Source: Coprinus comatus | Taxonomy: Eukaryota > Basidiomycota > Agaricomycetes > Agaricales > Agaricaceae | Length of the DNA: 64,000 nt | Assembly (NCBI GenBank): GCA_034638255.1 | Contig: JAWPGT010000047.1 | Location: forward strand, 62,001 to 126,000 | Reading direction: 5' to 3' | Shown: positions 1 to 12,377 of the stretch, piece after piece | Position numbering within the stretch: the first letter of the stretch is position 1 | Layout: the number at the start of each line of letters is the position of its first letter | Notes under the pieces: model-generated | Told to the model about the DNA's origin: nothing | What the model saw: the letters and a program-made list of their open reading frames with translations, nothing else | Database searches by the model: none | Translations under genes and position numbers: made by a program

Positions 1-865
1 TATTAGCTCCACCAGTAGGACCAAAGACAAGTTCATAACCTTCAGGTGCAGGGGGATCAACCAAAGTCTTCGAAGCATAGCCACTACTGTGTTGGATATA
101 GACAAGAGGCTCAGGAGGTGGCTTCAGCTGCTGTCCACCCCTGTTAGTCTTCTCTTTAGCAACGTGGACGTCGGCATATAAAGCACATTTGAGGTTAGAC
201 TTCTCATGGAATACCCAATCGAGTAACTCGTTGTTGTACTCATAATAGAGATTGGCAAAAACTGATGAGAACAGAAGTCAGTCCTCGACATCATTTTTGA
301 TTGAGTTAATGATTGACTTACCACATCTTTGTACACGGTCACAGAAGCGGAGGCAGTCATCAACGCTATAAGTATTGTTCGGAACAACAGTGTAAGTCAA
401 GTAAGCAGTCCCTTCGATAGAACCATCGCGGTCAGAGCGTCCGGTTCCAGTACCTTCAAAGACAACCTCGTAACCATCGAGTAGTCGTTTCACAAGAACA
501 TTGCTCCCAACGTTGGCAACGGATACTGTGGTGTTGAGAATTTCACCGTCTACTGCAGTAACAGAAGTAGGTGGAGGCGGTGTATCAGGAAGAATATCAT
601 TGGTAGCACCCGTCTTCTGGTCAACGACTTCGACGGTAGCGACAATGGTTTCAACGTCGGTATCGGTACCTTCAAGTGACAACGGGTTGTCAGCGGGGGT
701 TGTTGGGTTGAGAAGCGTATTGGGTGCAATTATAGTGCCACTAGTAGCGGCGGCTATAGAAAACAAAAACATTTTAGCATTTTGTAAGAGAAGATACTGA
801 TTTAGCGTACCGGAGGCACAAGCTGCGAGAGCAGCAAATGAAAGCAAACGGGTTAAATTTCTCAT
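1..865 (-). CDS. Fruit-body specific protein A-like secreted protein (C-terminus outside window)
   Basis: The start codon is at 865 and one intron lies at 262-321 (GTAAG donor, TCATCAG acceptor). After splicing, the frame stays open to the window edge, so the 3' part is missing. Residues 1-20 are a typical signal peptide (basic start, Leu/Ala-rich core). A Pro/Thr-rich stretch follows. Then comes the block DGYEVVFEGTGTGRSDRDG, and across the intron CVFANLYYEYNNELLDW and CALYAD. A second EGYELVFGPTGGAN near the edge suggests an internal duplication. This arrangement, with paired cysteines in a CLRFCD..RC context, is what I know from basidiomycete proteins annotated fruit-body specific protein A. 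Their molecular function is not established; expression in fruiting tissue and secretion are family knowledge. A TATA-like box lies 46 bp upstream. The family call is fairly secure, the function unknown. Confidence 0.8.
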
Positions 866-910
866 GATAGTGAAAGGAGAAACTTAAAGCTACTAACCTT
901 GGAGGAACGG

Positions 911-919
911 GTTTATATA
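911..919 (-). promoter_or_regulatory. TATA-like box of the fruit-body protein gene
   Basis: TATATAAAC on the minus strand lies 46 bp upstream of the start codon at 865, a normal distance for a basidiomycete core promoter. The call rests on motif and position only. Confidence 0.5.
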
Positions 920-3900
920 CTAGCCTCAAACCCTTTCCCTCGGATATTCTTACCGCACGTCTTGGTAAGTTTCCGATTTGCCAGAGATAATGATGTTGTT
1001 CAACTGTAAGTGGCAGCAGACTGGCAGTTAGGTACGAGAGTCGATCAGTTCAGGATAAGATGGTTTGGGTGATTCCCTCAAGTCCCTCTGCGGCCGCATT
1101 CCGGATCACTACTGGACATTTTGGTGCTATGAGAATCTGGTAGGAGAAAGTGTCACCCTGGGGATTATTACAAGTAAGAAGACGAATTTGCACCTTGCCG
1201 AGAATAGATCTGAGTTTGCTCTGATGATTCGATCTTGGAGGATCCTTTGGTAAAGCCAGTAAGGGTGAGTATATATGGGGACAAGAATCTTCACAGGTAG
1301 CCAACTACGTCTCATGAACGTTTGAATAGTAAGAGGTCCTGGAAGTTTCAAACACCATCAGCATTTTGGCAGGAGATACGCGCTGATACCGATGCCTGTC
1401 TGGCCTTCTCCTGAACCTGGCGTATGTCTAAATGATATCCCACTGTCAGACAAAAATGACTAACATTCTTTTCGCTGATATCTACATACATCTAACTCAC
1501 CGAGAAGACTTCCGTATCCGCGTCGTGGAAGTTGGGAGAAGCTCCCTCATGATTGATTTTCCCACAATCCCTCTGTGAAGGGGCAAGAGAACTTTCTTGG
1601 AGTATCGCTCCTACATAACACTTGAAAAAACCTCATAACTGGATGTCCACAGAATAATGATTCATCAGCCGGTGAGAAACGACTCCATCTTCCGTCCGGG
1701 TTAAACTGAAGATATAGGACAACAGTACGTGTCTGTCACTGTCAATGGTCAAAAGTCAAAGTCTGTACAGCATGGTGTGCGAGATATCTTTGACCGCATG
1801 CGTCGTGTTCCTTGATGTTGCCGTCAAACAACTCTTCTAGTACAACTTCACTTACAAAGCCAAGAACGCGTCGTAGGACGTGTTTTTTCCTCACAGGTCA
1901 CAGAACGACGTGTCAAATGATGTTCTGAATAGGAATTATGTATCTGCCAGATGAGCGGCAAAACTGGCATGTCAAAATCGCAAATACATATCAAGTAAAT
2001 AATACAAGAGCATGACAATGCGGGGACAGTCCGTTATCTCCCGGGCCGGAGTTTACGCGGCCGGAACCCGTGAGGCTTGAACGTCCTGGAATATTTCAGA
2101 CACTCGAAATAGACGCACGTATGCGCATCCATATCGAAACATGATCACAAACGAGCCTAACTAATCCATTAACAAGCACATTGCCCTCCATACAAGTCAT
2201 TTACATTACTGGTGGAAGGAGGTCAAGGAAATGATAAATATTTGAATGACAGCCGTCTGTCCCAACCTTCGGAACGATGGCATTCAAAGATTGGTGGTAA
2301 AATGAAGTCTGTTTATATCCTCGTCATTCCCGCTCATCATATGTACTTAGTGAATTAGTTATGATCATCATTAAGAATCAAGACCGGGGGCTCGGGATCA
2401 TTCGGAACTACAACTATAAAGCTAGAAAGGAGATGTATCAGTGATGTCCTGATATCAATGAAGCATTTATTAATTCTCCACTGAAATACATCTCTACATC
2501 TTATATTGTAGGCATTAGATCGCACGCCCGTTGTAGCTCATAAAGTGCAAGCAAAGTCGATGTGGGTGTATCCCTTCACGAATCATGACTTTACGCTTAC
2601 AAAAATCAGGAAGATATAATAAGTGACATCACTCCGGCTTATAATGCAACAAACTGGAACGCATATCAACGTATATCAACCCCAGGCAGCATGCGCTTTC
2701 GGCAGTCAAACTCACCGGTGGTCGGCGATCGTGCCTTGCCGTGACGCATACTCACTGTCAACTTGAATACCTTCCGGAACTTTGATCTGAAATGGTCAAT
2801 CATGCCGGGATTATTAAAGGCGAGAACGTCTCATACGACTATCTTACACATGGCAGGGAATATCCATTTAGCAAGACTGAAGGGGTCAAATGAGGTTTCG
2901 TTTACAACTCATTCTTTCCCCCTCCTCCACAATTGATCTCACATGGAATCCTAGATTGGAATGTTTAAACTCCGCGCGTTTTCTGTGTATCATATTTATC
3001 TTCACATGTTTAGCTGAGCTTAAGAAGAAAAGTAGGGTCATGTCTCAACGTTGAAGCGAGAATGGTACCGTTCATGACCCATGCACGACTTGGGGATCTT
3101 CCTTCGGGCTTAAAATGTGTAAGATGTCTTTTGAATGCTAGCGTGAAGGAGGTTCGGCGCCGAAGCTTCTTTGATTGTTGCGGGTGATCTGCAAGATTTA
3201 ACGTTTTTGGTGGTCGTGGAGGGTATTATTCGTGCTAATGCTTTAGTGATAGTTTTGAATACGGCTTGGCTATGCTATTGGTAAATACTTACTGCTTTTC
3301 TGTGTCCTTTCTATGGCTCACTATGTATCAGCTGAGAAATCCTCGCCTCATTTCATGTCTAAAATTAGGCTTTCACGGGATTAAAAAGTTCAACGAAAGC
3401 ATACTGTTTCACAAGTTTGTCATACCACTCCTCTTTCCGCATTTCTTGAAACTTACACTTTGGCAGATCGTGGAAATCGAACGTAAAATGGGGAGTCGAA
3501 GATATTCATTCAACCCCTAATCCCGAAATGGTCAACCAAGTTTCTATAACTTATGACTCTGGTAAGGCTCTCAGTACTTAGTCTTTGTTAATATAAACTC
3601 TCATACACAGAAACTCACTGATGCACCAGATGTATTGGTCCTCATTGAAATTTGCTTTATCTTTGAGATTGCAATCTTAGACGACAAACTCAAATCTGAG
3701 AGATTTCTCGCATACTTGTATTATCTTATTATCTTACCAGTGCGTAGCCTCTCAATTTCTTGAGTTACAAATTCCACACAGTACAGCCACCCGCGGCTCT
3801 GCAATTGCCATTGCACATATCGACTCGTATATATGCATGACGAGTAGTATGACATAGACGATGAATTATATGGTGATAATAGAAATGCAACACAAGAGGC

Positions 3901-4505
3901 TTGGACTGTTTAACGAGGGACTCTCTTGCTTCTACCTTCTCTCTTCGTCGATACTGACGGGGCATCAAACATACAGCGCCCATCTCAAATTAAACTCAGT
4001 ACCCTACGATAACTCGGATAGATCCTTTTATGAAATTCGACACAACTCTTTTGCAGATTATCTAGAGAACAGTCTCGCTCTGGCCAATACTTCATCGATT
4101 GTAAAGATCTGACAAGGAATATGAAATGGGCGTTCGTTGCATCCTAAACGGAATGATGGATGGTAAGTCGGTTTCTATTTGTCTTAGAATCAGGCGTTCG
4201 GACTAAAACTAATGTTGCTTTCCCCCATTCCATCGTTTATTTCATATGAAGATGGTGAATTTAAAGTGGATAAAATCCAAATAACATCTACAGATGATGT
4301 GAATAGCGAGGCTATATTTAGTACACAAGTATTGCTGTACCTCCCGCTATCTTAACTCCAAGAACTGGATTATTGGACGGGTGGCCGAAATTTTTACTCT
4401 CAACCATCTCCTTGATAGTAGATACCTTTGATTTTTCACTTCAGGTCAACAGTGTGTGCTATAGTGAGTATGTAAACAGATTCCGAATTAATTCGCACTT
4501 AATAC
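920..4505. other. Long stretch with no convincing gene
   Basis: All open frames here are short and show no recognisable motif or plausible splice chain. This includes the frames near 1.05-1.35, 3.27-3.52 and 3.86-4.11 kb. A GC-rich patch with several CCGG-type palindromic words lies near 2035-2075. I see no transposon ends and no RNA gene. Confidence 0.5.
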
Positions 4506-5041
4506 ATGCCTATATCTCCCAAGGCAAAATGGATCCAAAATGGATCACAGTATGACCTTTTGGATGTTTTAAGGAAGTTCGAACTGGAAGCGGTTGACAT
4601 GTCAAAGCATGCGATGGCTATACGAGTTCGAGAATGTGTAGAGGAAATTTGTGACCTCTTTTATGACGTACGTACAATGAATGTATTCACTTTATGCTCC
4701 GTTCAGTGGCTGATAATAGTACCATCCAGGATAAGTCCTCGCAACAATGAGCTTGGTACCAATGGGCGTATGATGAAGCTAATCTTGATGGTAGTACAGG
4801 CTATGGTTACTTTGATTCCAAGAAGATGTCCGGTTTCCTTGCGCTTTTTAAAGAGGCACTAGAGGGAAGTAGGACCTTTCAAGGTTTTCATCTAGGGTCT
4901 GGAAGAAAAGGTTGTCTCTACCTTGACGAAGTCTGGCGAATAGAAAGTAGATGTAGGACAGTTGATGTATGGACTCTGGTTATTCCGTACATTGAACCAG
5001 AACCTGTAGATTATTGCATGGGCGTTTGCAGCCTACTCTGA
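4506..5041 (+). pseudogene. Unrecognised, probably decayed reading frame
   Basis: Two overlapping open frames look protein-like. The first includes DVLRKFELEAVD and VRECVEEICDLFYD. The second includes YGYFDSKKMSGFLALFKEALEG and ends YIEPEP..CSLL. They are offset in frame, and joining them by the plausible donor at 4666 (GTACGT) still meets a TGA. No start with good context is evident. It could be a real gene with introns I cannot resolve, or a relic. The family is not recognised. Confidence 0.25.
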
Positions 5042-5412
5042 TAGTGTATTTAATTATCGGAATTGGTAAAAAGTTATATTACGGCCAACTGATGACCTTT
5101 GATGAACGATTTTGCTCGCCTTTTTCTAACACTGGGGAGACACTCATACATACAAGGGATTCCAAAGATGAATTTTACTGTGAGCCTGAGTGATGGTTGA
5201 CATTGTAAGAACCACGCTTACACCAGATTCTACACCACGTAGAGCCTCCTTAACGTTAATAGGGCAGAACATTGTCTGCGGCATTCCAGTATATTAACTG
5301 TGGTGAGTAGAGGTGGTGTTGGTAATTATGTAAATGATAAGATCAAACTATTTGTGATCTAATCTTAAGATTTCAGCGCCACATCTTATCGCTCTCCTAA
5401 TATACCACCGCA
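5042..5412. other. Intergenic, upstream of the NAT9-like gene
   Basis: This 370-bp stretch presumably holds the promoter of the acetyltransferase gene. I see no clear TATA box or other feature. Confidence 0.4.
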
Positions 5413-6364
5413 ATGAAAGAAAACATCAACACTGTTTTACTAGGTCCGAACACAGTCCTCGTACCATACCGATCTTATCATGTACCCGTAAGCCCTCCAA
5501 AAAACTTATGTAACTCCATATGTTCAAGAAATTTTCTACCAATGAAAGCATAGAAATACCACAATTGGATGTTGGATCCTATCCTCCGTGAATTGACTGC
5601 AAGCGAAGCACTGAGTTTGGATGAAGAATATGAAATGCAACGTATGTAATCATCTTTTTATTTCCTTTCTTTTTTTCCCTTCACCCATGATACAATGATA
5701 CAGGTAAATGGCAAGAGGACGAAGATAAATTGACTTTCATAATTCTGGCGCGACCTTTTCCCTCCACGGATACACTGTCAATTCTGGAAAATACTGAACC
5801 TGAAGACGAGAGATTGAAAAGTTTGCCTATGATAGGAGATGTTAATCTATTCCTTAAGGGTTCCCGTCCGATTTCAAACGAGAAACCCAAATCTAAACTT
5901 GGAGAAGATGACGATGAGGAAGACGATTTCGAAGTAGAGATTGAAATTATGATTGCAGGTAAGATATAACCAATATTCCTATACCCGCTCTTCTCAAATA
6001 CTAAGTAAACGTATAAACAGAACCGGCATATAGAAGAAAAGGTTTAGCGCGAGAAACCCTACTCCTACTCCTCGCATATGGCACAGCATCCCCAGCTTCT
6101 TTTCTCTCGTCAAGAAAGTCTTCTTGTCAGGTTCCATCAGACTATGATCTCTCGCCATACCTTGAATATATCCGCACGTCCCAGTCTCCCCCCTCCTTAC
6201 ATCAAGTGATTACACCTACCAGACTTGTGCTTCGCATTTCGGACAAGAATACACCCAGTATCAAGCTCTTCGAGACATTGGGGTTCAAAATCGTGAAAAG
6301 GGTCGAAGTGTTTGAAGAAGTTGAAATGAGATGGAAGACAGTTCCTTCTCTTGAGACAGTATGA
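5413..6364 (+). CDS. N-acetyltransferase 9-like (GNAT family) protein
   Basis: There are four exons (5413-5487, 5554-5641, 5704-5958, 6021-6364) with clean GT-AG introns, giving 253 residues. The N-terminus carries the NAT9 hallmarks: VLVPYRSYHVPKYHNWM, then LTASEALSLDEEYEMQ, WQEDEDKLTFI and GDVNLF. The acetyl-CoA-binding GNAT core follows: EIEIMIAEPAYRRKGLARE, with the RxxGxA-type loop near residue 155. A final SIKLFETLGFKIV matches the last GNAT strand. A poorly conserved insert between GDVNLF and the core is very acidic (GEDDDEEDDFE). Family members are small cytosolic acetyltransferases; animal NAT9 has been linked to microtubule stability. The substrate in fungi is not known. The start is chosen because it gives the full family N-terminus. 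Confidence in the family is high, in the role low. Confidence 0.88.
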
Positions 6365-6916
6365 TAACATGCAGGGTGATCTGGTTTGAATTCGACGCAT
6401 AAGTAACATTGACGTACTGTAGCTTGCATTTTATTGTAAAATATACGCCAGGATAAACCATACGCCACATACTACTAAGTGCGTAGTGAAGGTAGTATAC
6501 TAGTCTGTGACATCTCAGAACCCATTATGAGTAAACCTATAGCTCAGGCGGATCCCCATTGACCCTTTTCGAAGCTTCACCGAAAATACTTGAGCGAGAC
6601 AAATCCTCGGAAGAACCCCCCCCTCTTTGCTTCCCCAGATCCTCCACTACTAAAGATGCTTGTGCACAGAGGTTACTAAAGAATATGTCCAAGAAGTAAA
6701 AAATTATAGGTTAGTTATGTTTTTGAATATATATTTGGGAGAGGTGAACATTCCAAGCTGGTAACCGAATATGTGATTTTGCCTGTACTATCCCCATTTT
6801 TTATATTAAATGACCCGGACCAGACGACATGAATTAAGCGAAACATGTATTGCACATGATTGTTCTGATTCATTTATTACCACAACCATCATCATCGTCA
6901 CTATCACTTTCAAAAT
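6365..6916. other. Intergenic between NAT9-like and dienoyl-CoA isomerase genes
   Basis: This contains the terminator region of one gene and the promoter of the next. An AT-rich stretch (ATATATATTTGG) lies near 6727. No gene or repeat was seen. Confidence 0.4.
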
Positions 6917-8148
6917 ATGTCGCACTATTCTTCGAAATGGCTTAAGGTCAGCGAACCATATCCACACGTCTTACATGTCGAACTATCTCGGTATGTTTGT
7001 CCTCTTTCTGAACTGCTTAAACCCCATGAATGATAAACATGTGTAAACAGACCCCCTGTTAATGCATTCAACATCGAGTACGTCTTTTGTTCCTCTCTCC
7101 CTTCCTTCCTCCCCTCTGTAAAACAAACTGATACTGGCCAAAGGTATTGGAAAGCTTATGGAGCGTTGTTCGAGAAACTTGTAGAAGATGGATATGATGT
7201 TCGAGCGCTCGTACTCTCATCCGCAAATCCTAAAATATTCACTGCTGGTCTTGATTGTACGTTCTTCTCGTCTTCTTCATTCATTCAAACCCAAATTCTA
7301 ACTTAATTTCTCATACTGCACCACTATAATCAGTATCAGATGCTTTAAACCTCGGAAATGAAGGAACCTCATCCCGAGATGTTGATTCAGCCCGTTCCTC
7401 CTTGCAAATGCGAACGCTAATCAAGAATTTCCAAAACGCCATAACCTTTCCTGAACAGTGTCCTTTCCCCGTCATCTCTGCCGTACACGGACCAGTAATT
7501 GGTCTTGGAGTCGACATAATTGCAGCATGTGATATTCGATACGCAGCCTCCTCTCCATCAACATATTTCGCCATAAAGGAAGTTGACGTTGGATTGGCTG
7601 CTGATATAGGCTCGTTGGCCTATTTGCCTAAAATCACGGGTAACCAGGGATTGGTTAGAGAGTTGGCGTATACTGCTAGAAATTTCAGTGTTGAAGAGGC
7701 GGTTAGAATTGGTCTTGTGACGAAGGCTGTTGAGGGTGGTAAGGAGGAGGTTGTTAAGGAGGCTTTGGAATTGGCCAAGTTGATTGCCAGCAAGAGTCCG
7801 ATTGCTGTTAGTGGGAGTAAGGTTTTGATTAACCATGCTAGAGATCATACGTGAGCAATTTTTTCTTGTTCTTTTCGTGGCTGAGTGAATGTTGATGTTA
7901 TGTGTTCTGTTATTAGGGTTAAACAGAATTTGGAATACACGCAATCATGGAATGCCCATGCTTTGATGACAAATGTATGTTCTCTCCTTTTTATTACACC
8001 TTTTTTTTTTTACTTCTTTCCGTACTCCTAACTTGATTACCAAAATACTTAACACCTCTAATTGTAGGATATTAAAGAAAATGTCATTGCAATCAAAACT
8101 CGTCAAAAGCCTAAATTTGCAGCTCTTAAAGTCTCTTCGAAATTATAA
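6917..8148 (+). CDS. Peroxisomal delta(3,5)-delta(2,4)-dienoyl-CoA isomerase (enoyl-CoA hydratase/isomerase family)
   Basis: There are six exons (6917-6990, 7051-7077, 7144-7256, 7334-7850, 7917-7974, 8068-8148) encoding 289 residues. The crotonase fold is clear: RPPVNAFNIEYW at the start, then SSANPKIFTAGLD (first half of the oxyanion hole). Next come PVISAVHGPVIGLGVDIIAACDIRYA (second half) and FAIKEVDVGLAADIGSLAYLPK. The acidic residues in the VDVGLAADIG segment fit the ECH1/Dci1 subfamily, which moves double bonds of conjugated dienoyl-CoA during beta-oxidation of unsaturated fatty acids. The last three residues are SKL, a canonical PTS1 peroxisome signal, so the enzyme should act in peroxisomes. 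The spliced end fixes that signal. Exon 2 is only 27 bp. The subfamily assignment is by motif, not by alignment. Confidence 0.88.
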
Positions 8149-9705
8149 ACACTCAATACATAGATACCCCTGAACCCAAAGGAGGCTGGATATTGTAACT
8201 TAACGTGTAATGTAAGGTAGATGTGAATTTTGATTCTTTGACCCTACATCGTTTGATCCGGGCTAATTTTCTGGTTTCTTACTACCAATCATGGGCTATC
8301 ATGGGGTCATCACTATGTCTGACCCTCATGACCAATGCGTCATGAAAGGGGGGGGGTTTGGACTAGCCGCTGGATCATGCATGTCACCGCGAGTCGGATC
8401 CGGGGTACTAACAAATAAAACGTCCTAAATTTGGGCATCCAATGTCCATCGATTCTAGGATGTATTTGGGAGTAACAATCCTCATTCAACTATACTACAC
8501 ACTTTTCAGTGAACAATCGCATGATTTTATGATCCGAAACAAAAGGACAGCTAGACTGTTATTGACAATACTATGCCTTCTTTTGATTTGGTCATGAAAC
8601 TCTTTTCAGTTTCTATTCGAGGAAGGGGATGCTTGATGGTCTATGTGTTCCTAGGATGAATGGAAGTACATTGGGGTACATACTGGAATGGAATGAAACA
8701 TTTTTAAATCTGAGGTACTACTGAAGTCATGATCGATCCCCTGTGGCGTGCCTCTTCGGATCCTCACATACTAGTCCTCTATCCATCTCGTTAGATAGTA
8801 GGACTTTGACAAACATGTTTTACTCGAAGGCTCCGGTGAAAAGGGATCTCTGAAAGCTGGTGAGTCAAATTTAAGGCTGATTAATCAGTAGTAATTATAA
8901 TTAGTATGAACGACAACACTGGTAATTGTGATAAAGATCAACGAACCGGTGAAGCGAAACTCTGAAACGACTTCTTGAGTTGTATAGCGACAGACCAGTT
9001 TACTCTGTACACGTTTTCAACGATTTTGTTCCTCAAGAATTTCTGGTGCCTACAGTATATATTACTTCCCGTTTCTTCATTTGACTTAGCCCCGGCCATT
9101 GATTTAACACCGTCGACCTTTTAAGTTCGACCTAGGAATACGAAGTAATTCATCATTAAATATTGCAATGTTATTTTTAGATCCATGTGTATCGGAAATC
9201 ATACAAGAATTAGTTCCAGGTCTCAAGGACTTCGGGAAGCAAAACATTGATGCACAAAGTCACCTTCGAGAAGTTCAAGGTTTAAAAGAGTCATACCAAC
9301 TTAATGTTGTTCCGATTCAGTATCATAATCGGGTCCTATAGAAGACCGATGTTGGCGGCAGAAATGTAAATGGGTCCATGAGACTAGACAGAAATCTTGG
9401 TAAGCTCTCAGTTAAACACCCCAGAAAATCCTGATACGGGCCTAGGGCTACATTTCAACCAAATTTGTTCATACACTTACCACAACGGCCTAATATAATC
9501 GAAAATAGTAGTCCTTGAGGCATATAGAGTATGATGATGATGTGTGATGGAGCGTTTTTTTGGTCTAGGACTAATGGGCATAAGAATCATTGTGGATCCT
9601 TCGCTATGTTCCACTAGGAAAAAAAAAGATCTCCAAGATATATAAGTGCCATACTCTTTGCGGTTTGGATTTCAATAACTCACTCCTTCAATTCTCTCGC
9701 TCATA
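8149..9705. other. Intergenic upstream of the ALDH cluster
   Basis: No gene was recognised. A run of eight G lies near 8349. The segment 8300-8332 holds GGGGTCAT and its near-inverse GACC..ATGACC, words that recur in an inverted repeat near 28.05 kb. Confidence 0.4.
9639..9646 (+). promoter_or_regulatory. TATA-like box of ALDH copy 1
   Basis: TATATAAG lies 60 bp upstream of the start codon at 9706, a suitable core promoter distance. Confidence 0.5.
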
Positions 9706-12377
9706 ATGCCTGACACATACACACATACATTCGATACGCCGACTTACAAAGGCACTGTCACGATTAACACTGGGTATTTACTAATTCTTTTGCTTTTTTC
9801 TCCATCTCTCGATCCATCTCTTGCCAGAAGGCGAAAGAGGGAGAGAGGGAGAGATTTTCATCCGAAGAACGTGTTTGATTGAGAAGACAATAGGTTATAC
9901 ATTGACGGCCAATGGGTTGATCCTATCGATGGAGGAGATAAGATTGAGTACGTCATGTCTTAAGAGTGTTTCCTTGTATGATGAACCAATGATCTCATAT
10001 CGTCCTCGCTTGTTGATAGTGTTGTTGATCCTTGTGAGTAAGAACTCATCCAACGATAGGAGTAGGGGCTTGTGGGAGTGATCCGTCAGACAAGTATGAA
10101 ATGACGCACGCCTAGTGGTTAATGCCGAAAAGAAGCTCCCACTATTTGATCTACTGATTCTGTGCTCGTAACCCACCAATCGTGATGTGCTGATGAACTG
10201 ATCGATTATTTATGTTTCGACAGCTACCGGGAAGTTGATCTGTAAAATTGTCGGTGGATCAAGCAAAGATGTCGATGTGGCTGTAAATGCTGCTAAGAAG
10301 GTACGGTCATTCAGGCGCTTATTAGTGTTTGGACAACTGAAGAGTAGTCGTATTAATACTTTCTTCTTCAGGCTTTTAAGACGACCTGGGGATTAAAGAC
10401 ACCTGGTGCAGCTAGAGGAAAGCTCTTGACTAAGCTTGCTGACTTGGTTGAAGAGCATGCTGATCAGCTCGCTGCTCTCGAAGCTTTGAATGTTGGTGCG
10501 TAGGCTGTCGGTTCCGAAAGCACACTTCCTTTTAACTTAACATGAAATTTACCGGTAGGGAAACAATTTGGCATTGCAAAGGCTGCGGATGTCCATGTAT
10601 CAGTTTTGACCTTGAGGTACTATGCAGGATGGGCAGATAAAATTCAGGGTAAGACCTTGGAGGTGCGTCCTTTTACCTTAGCTTCTTTTTGGGGGGGCTA
10701 TCATTCATATCAGAATAATAGACCAATGAAAATAAGTTTGCATACACAAGACATGAACCATACGGTGTTACGGTAAAGAAGTGTACCACTAGAGGTAGTT
10801 TTTGTCTGACAATATTTGGATATAGGCCGGGATTGTTCCTTGGAATTACCCTCTTGTATGCGTTTTGTTTCGATCTCAATTTTATTAACACTAACTGGAC
10901 GTTTCTCTAGACTATGGCAACATGGAAAATTGCGCCTGCACTTGCAACAGGGAACGTTTGTATTCTGAAGGTTAGTGCATATGACAAGCGACAAGTTATG
11001 ATACATTTTTAGAACTGATAAATTACCCTTTAGCCTTCCGAAATCACACCTTTAAGTGCATTATATTTCGCCGACCTTATTCACAAAGCAGGTTTCCCTC
11101 CCGGTACCGTGAACGTTGTAAATGGTTATGGTAAGTTAGGAATGTCAACAATATATTATATATACCTTACTCCTACTAGGCGCTACTGTTGGAGCTGCTC
11201 TTGCAGAACACCCTCAAATATCCAAGATTGCGTTTACAGGAAGCACACTCACTGGAAGAAGAATCATGAAGGCTGCTGCGGAAACTAATTTGAAGGCGGT
11301 TACACTGGAATTAGGAGGGAAGAGTCCAACAATTGTCTTTGATGATGCAGATTTGGAACAGGCGGTGAAATGGGCGGGTTTAGGTATCTTGTGAGTGGTG
11401 TAGTCAATCATGAAAAATAATTCTAACAATTTTATTGACACCTGTAGCCACAACATGGGTATGGTTATGGTGCACTCATGATGTTAAGGTCGCTCATAGT
11501 GATGTTTTAGGCCAGGTTTGTACTGCTGGTTCAAGAATATATGTTCAAGAGGGAATATACGACCAATTCTTAGCATCGTTTACTAAGATGGCAAAGGATC
11601 TTGGAGCAGCTACTGGAGGACCCTTTGAGAAGAACATCCGTCATGGTCCTCTCGTGTCAAAAACACAATTTGATGTCAGTTCGAGTCTTCTATCACTTTG
11701 CATTTTATCACATGTTAACTAAAACAATCAGCGCGTTATGGGCTATATTGCTTCCGGAAAGAGTGAGGGTGCCAAGGTCCAGATCGGTGGTGAACGTCAT
11801 GGAAATCAAGGTTACTTCGTCAAGCCTACTGTGTTTGTGAACGCAAAACCAGATATGAAGATTATGCGAGAGGAAATTTTTGGCCCTGTTTGCTCGATTG
11901 TCAAGTTCAAGACCGAAGAAGGTTCGTTTTACTCCTCTTTCTCTTAATTCATGATATGCTTATTCGCATTTTGTTGAATATAGAGGTCATAGAATGGGCT
12001 AATGATACAGTTTACGGTCTTGCTGCAAACGTTCTTACACAAAATTCAAGTCGCGCTATTCGAATGGCACATGCCCTCGAGGCAGGGAGTGTATTTGTGA
12101 GTTTAATGCCCATCCACTTGGCTTTGCCAGGGAATGTTTAATTTACATTTGGATCTCTACTTCATTAGGTTAACTCAGCACAGAATGGCGATATCAGCAC
12201 CCCGTTTGGTGGATATAAACAATCTGGACTAGGAAGGGAATGCGGAGAGTATGCACTTGCTACGTAAGTGACTTGGTGATTTTGGATTCTTAAATTAGCT
12301 AACTGACTCGTGATATAACTATTAACAGATATACTCAAGTGAAAGCTGTTCATGTGAACTTGGGTCTTCGCATTTGA
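9706..12377 (+). CDS. NAD(P)-dependent aldehyde dehydrogenase, copy 1
   Basis: Seventeen exons join to 1512 bp (503 residues), the usual ALDH length. Two are micro-exons: 14 bp (10020-10033) and 11 bp (11448-11458). Visible landmarks in order: [11 protein letters not shown], the catalytic Asn in GIVPWNYPL, the cofactor lysine in LKPSE, the Rossmann glycine motif FTGSTLTGR, the general base Glu in LELGGKSP, the nucleophile Cys in [16 protein letters not shown], and PFGGYKQSG near the end. The enzyme oxidises aldehydes to carboxylic acids. The N-terminus has no evident targeting signal, so it is probably cytosolic. It leads a head-to-tail row of three related genes. It shares GLKTPG and GLGREC with the copy at 40.4 kb, so those two look like closest relatives. 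The substrate is unknown. Confidence 0.9.

Noticed and set aside
7558..7944. 128-codon minus-strand frame
   Set aside because: Antisense shadow of the dienoyl-CoA isomerase exon 4.
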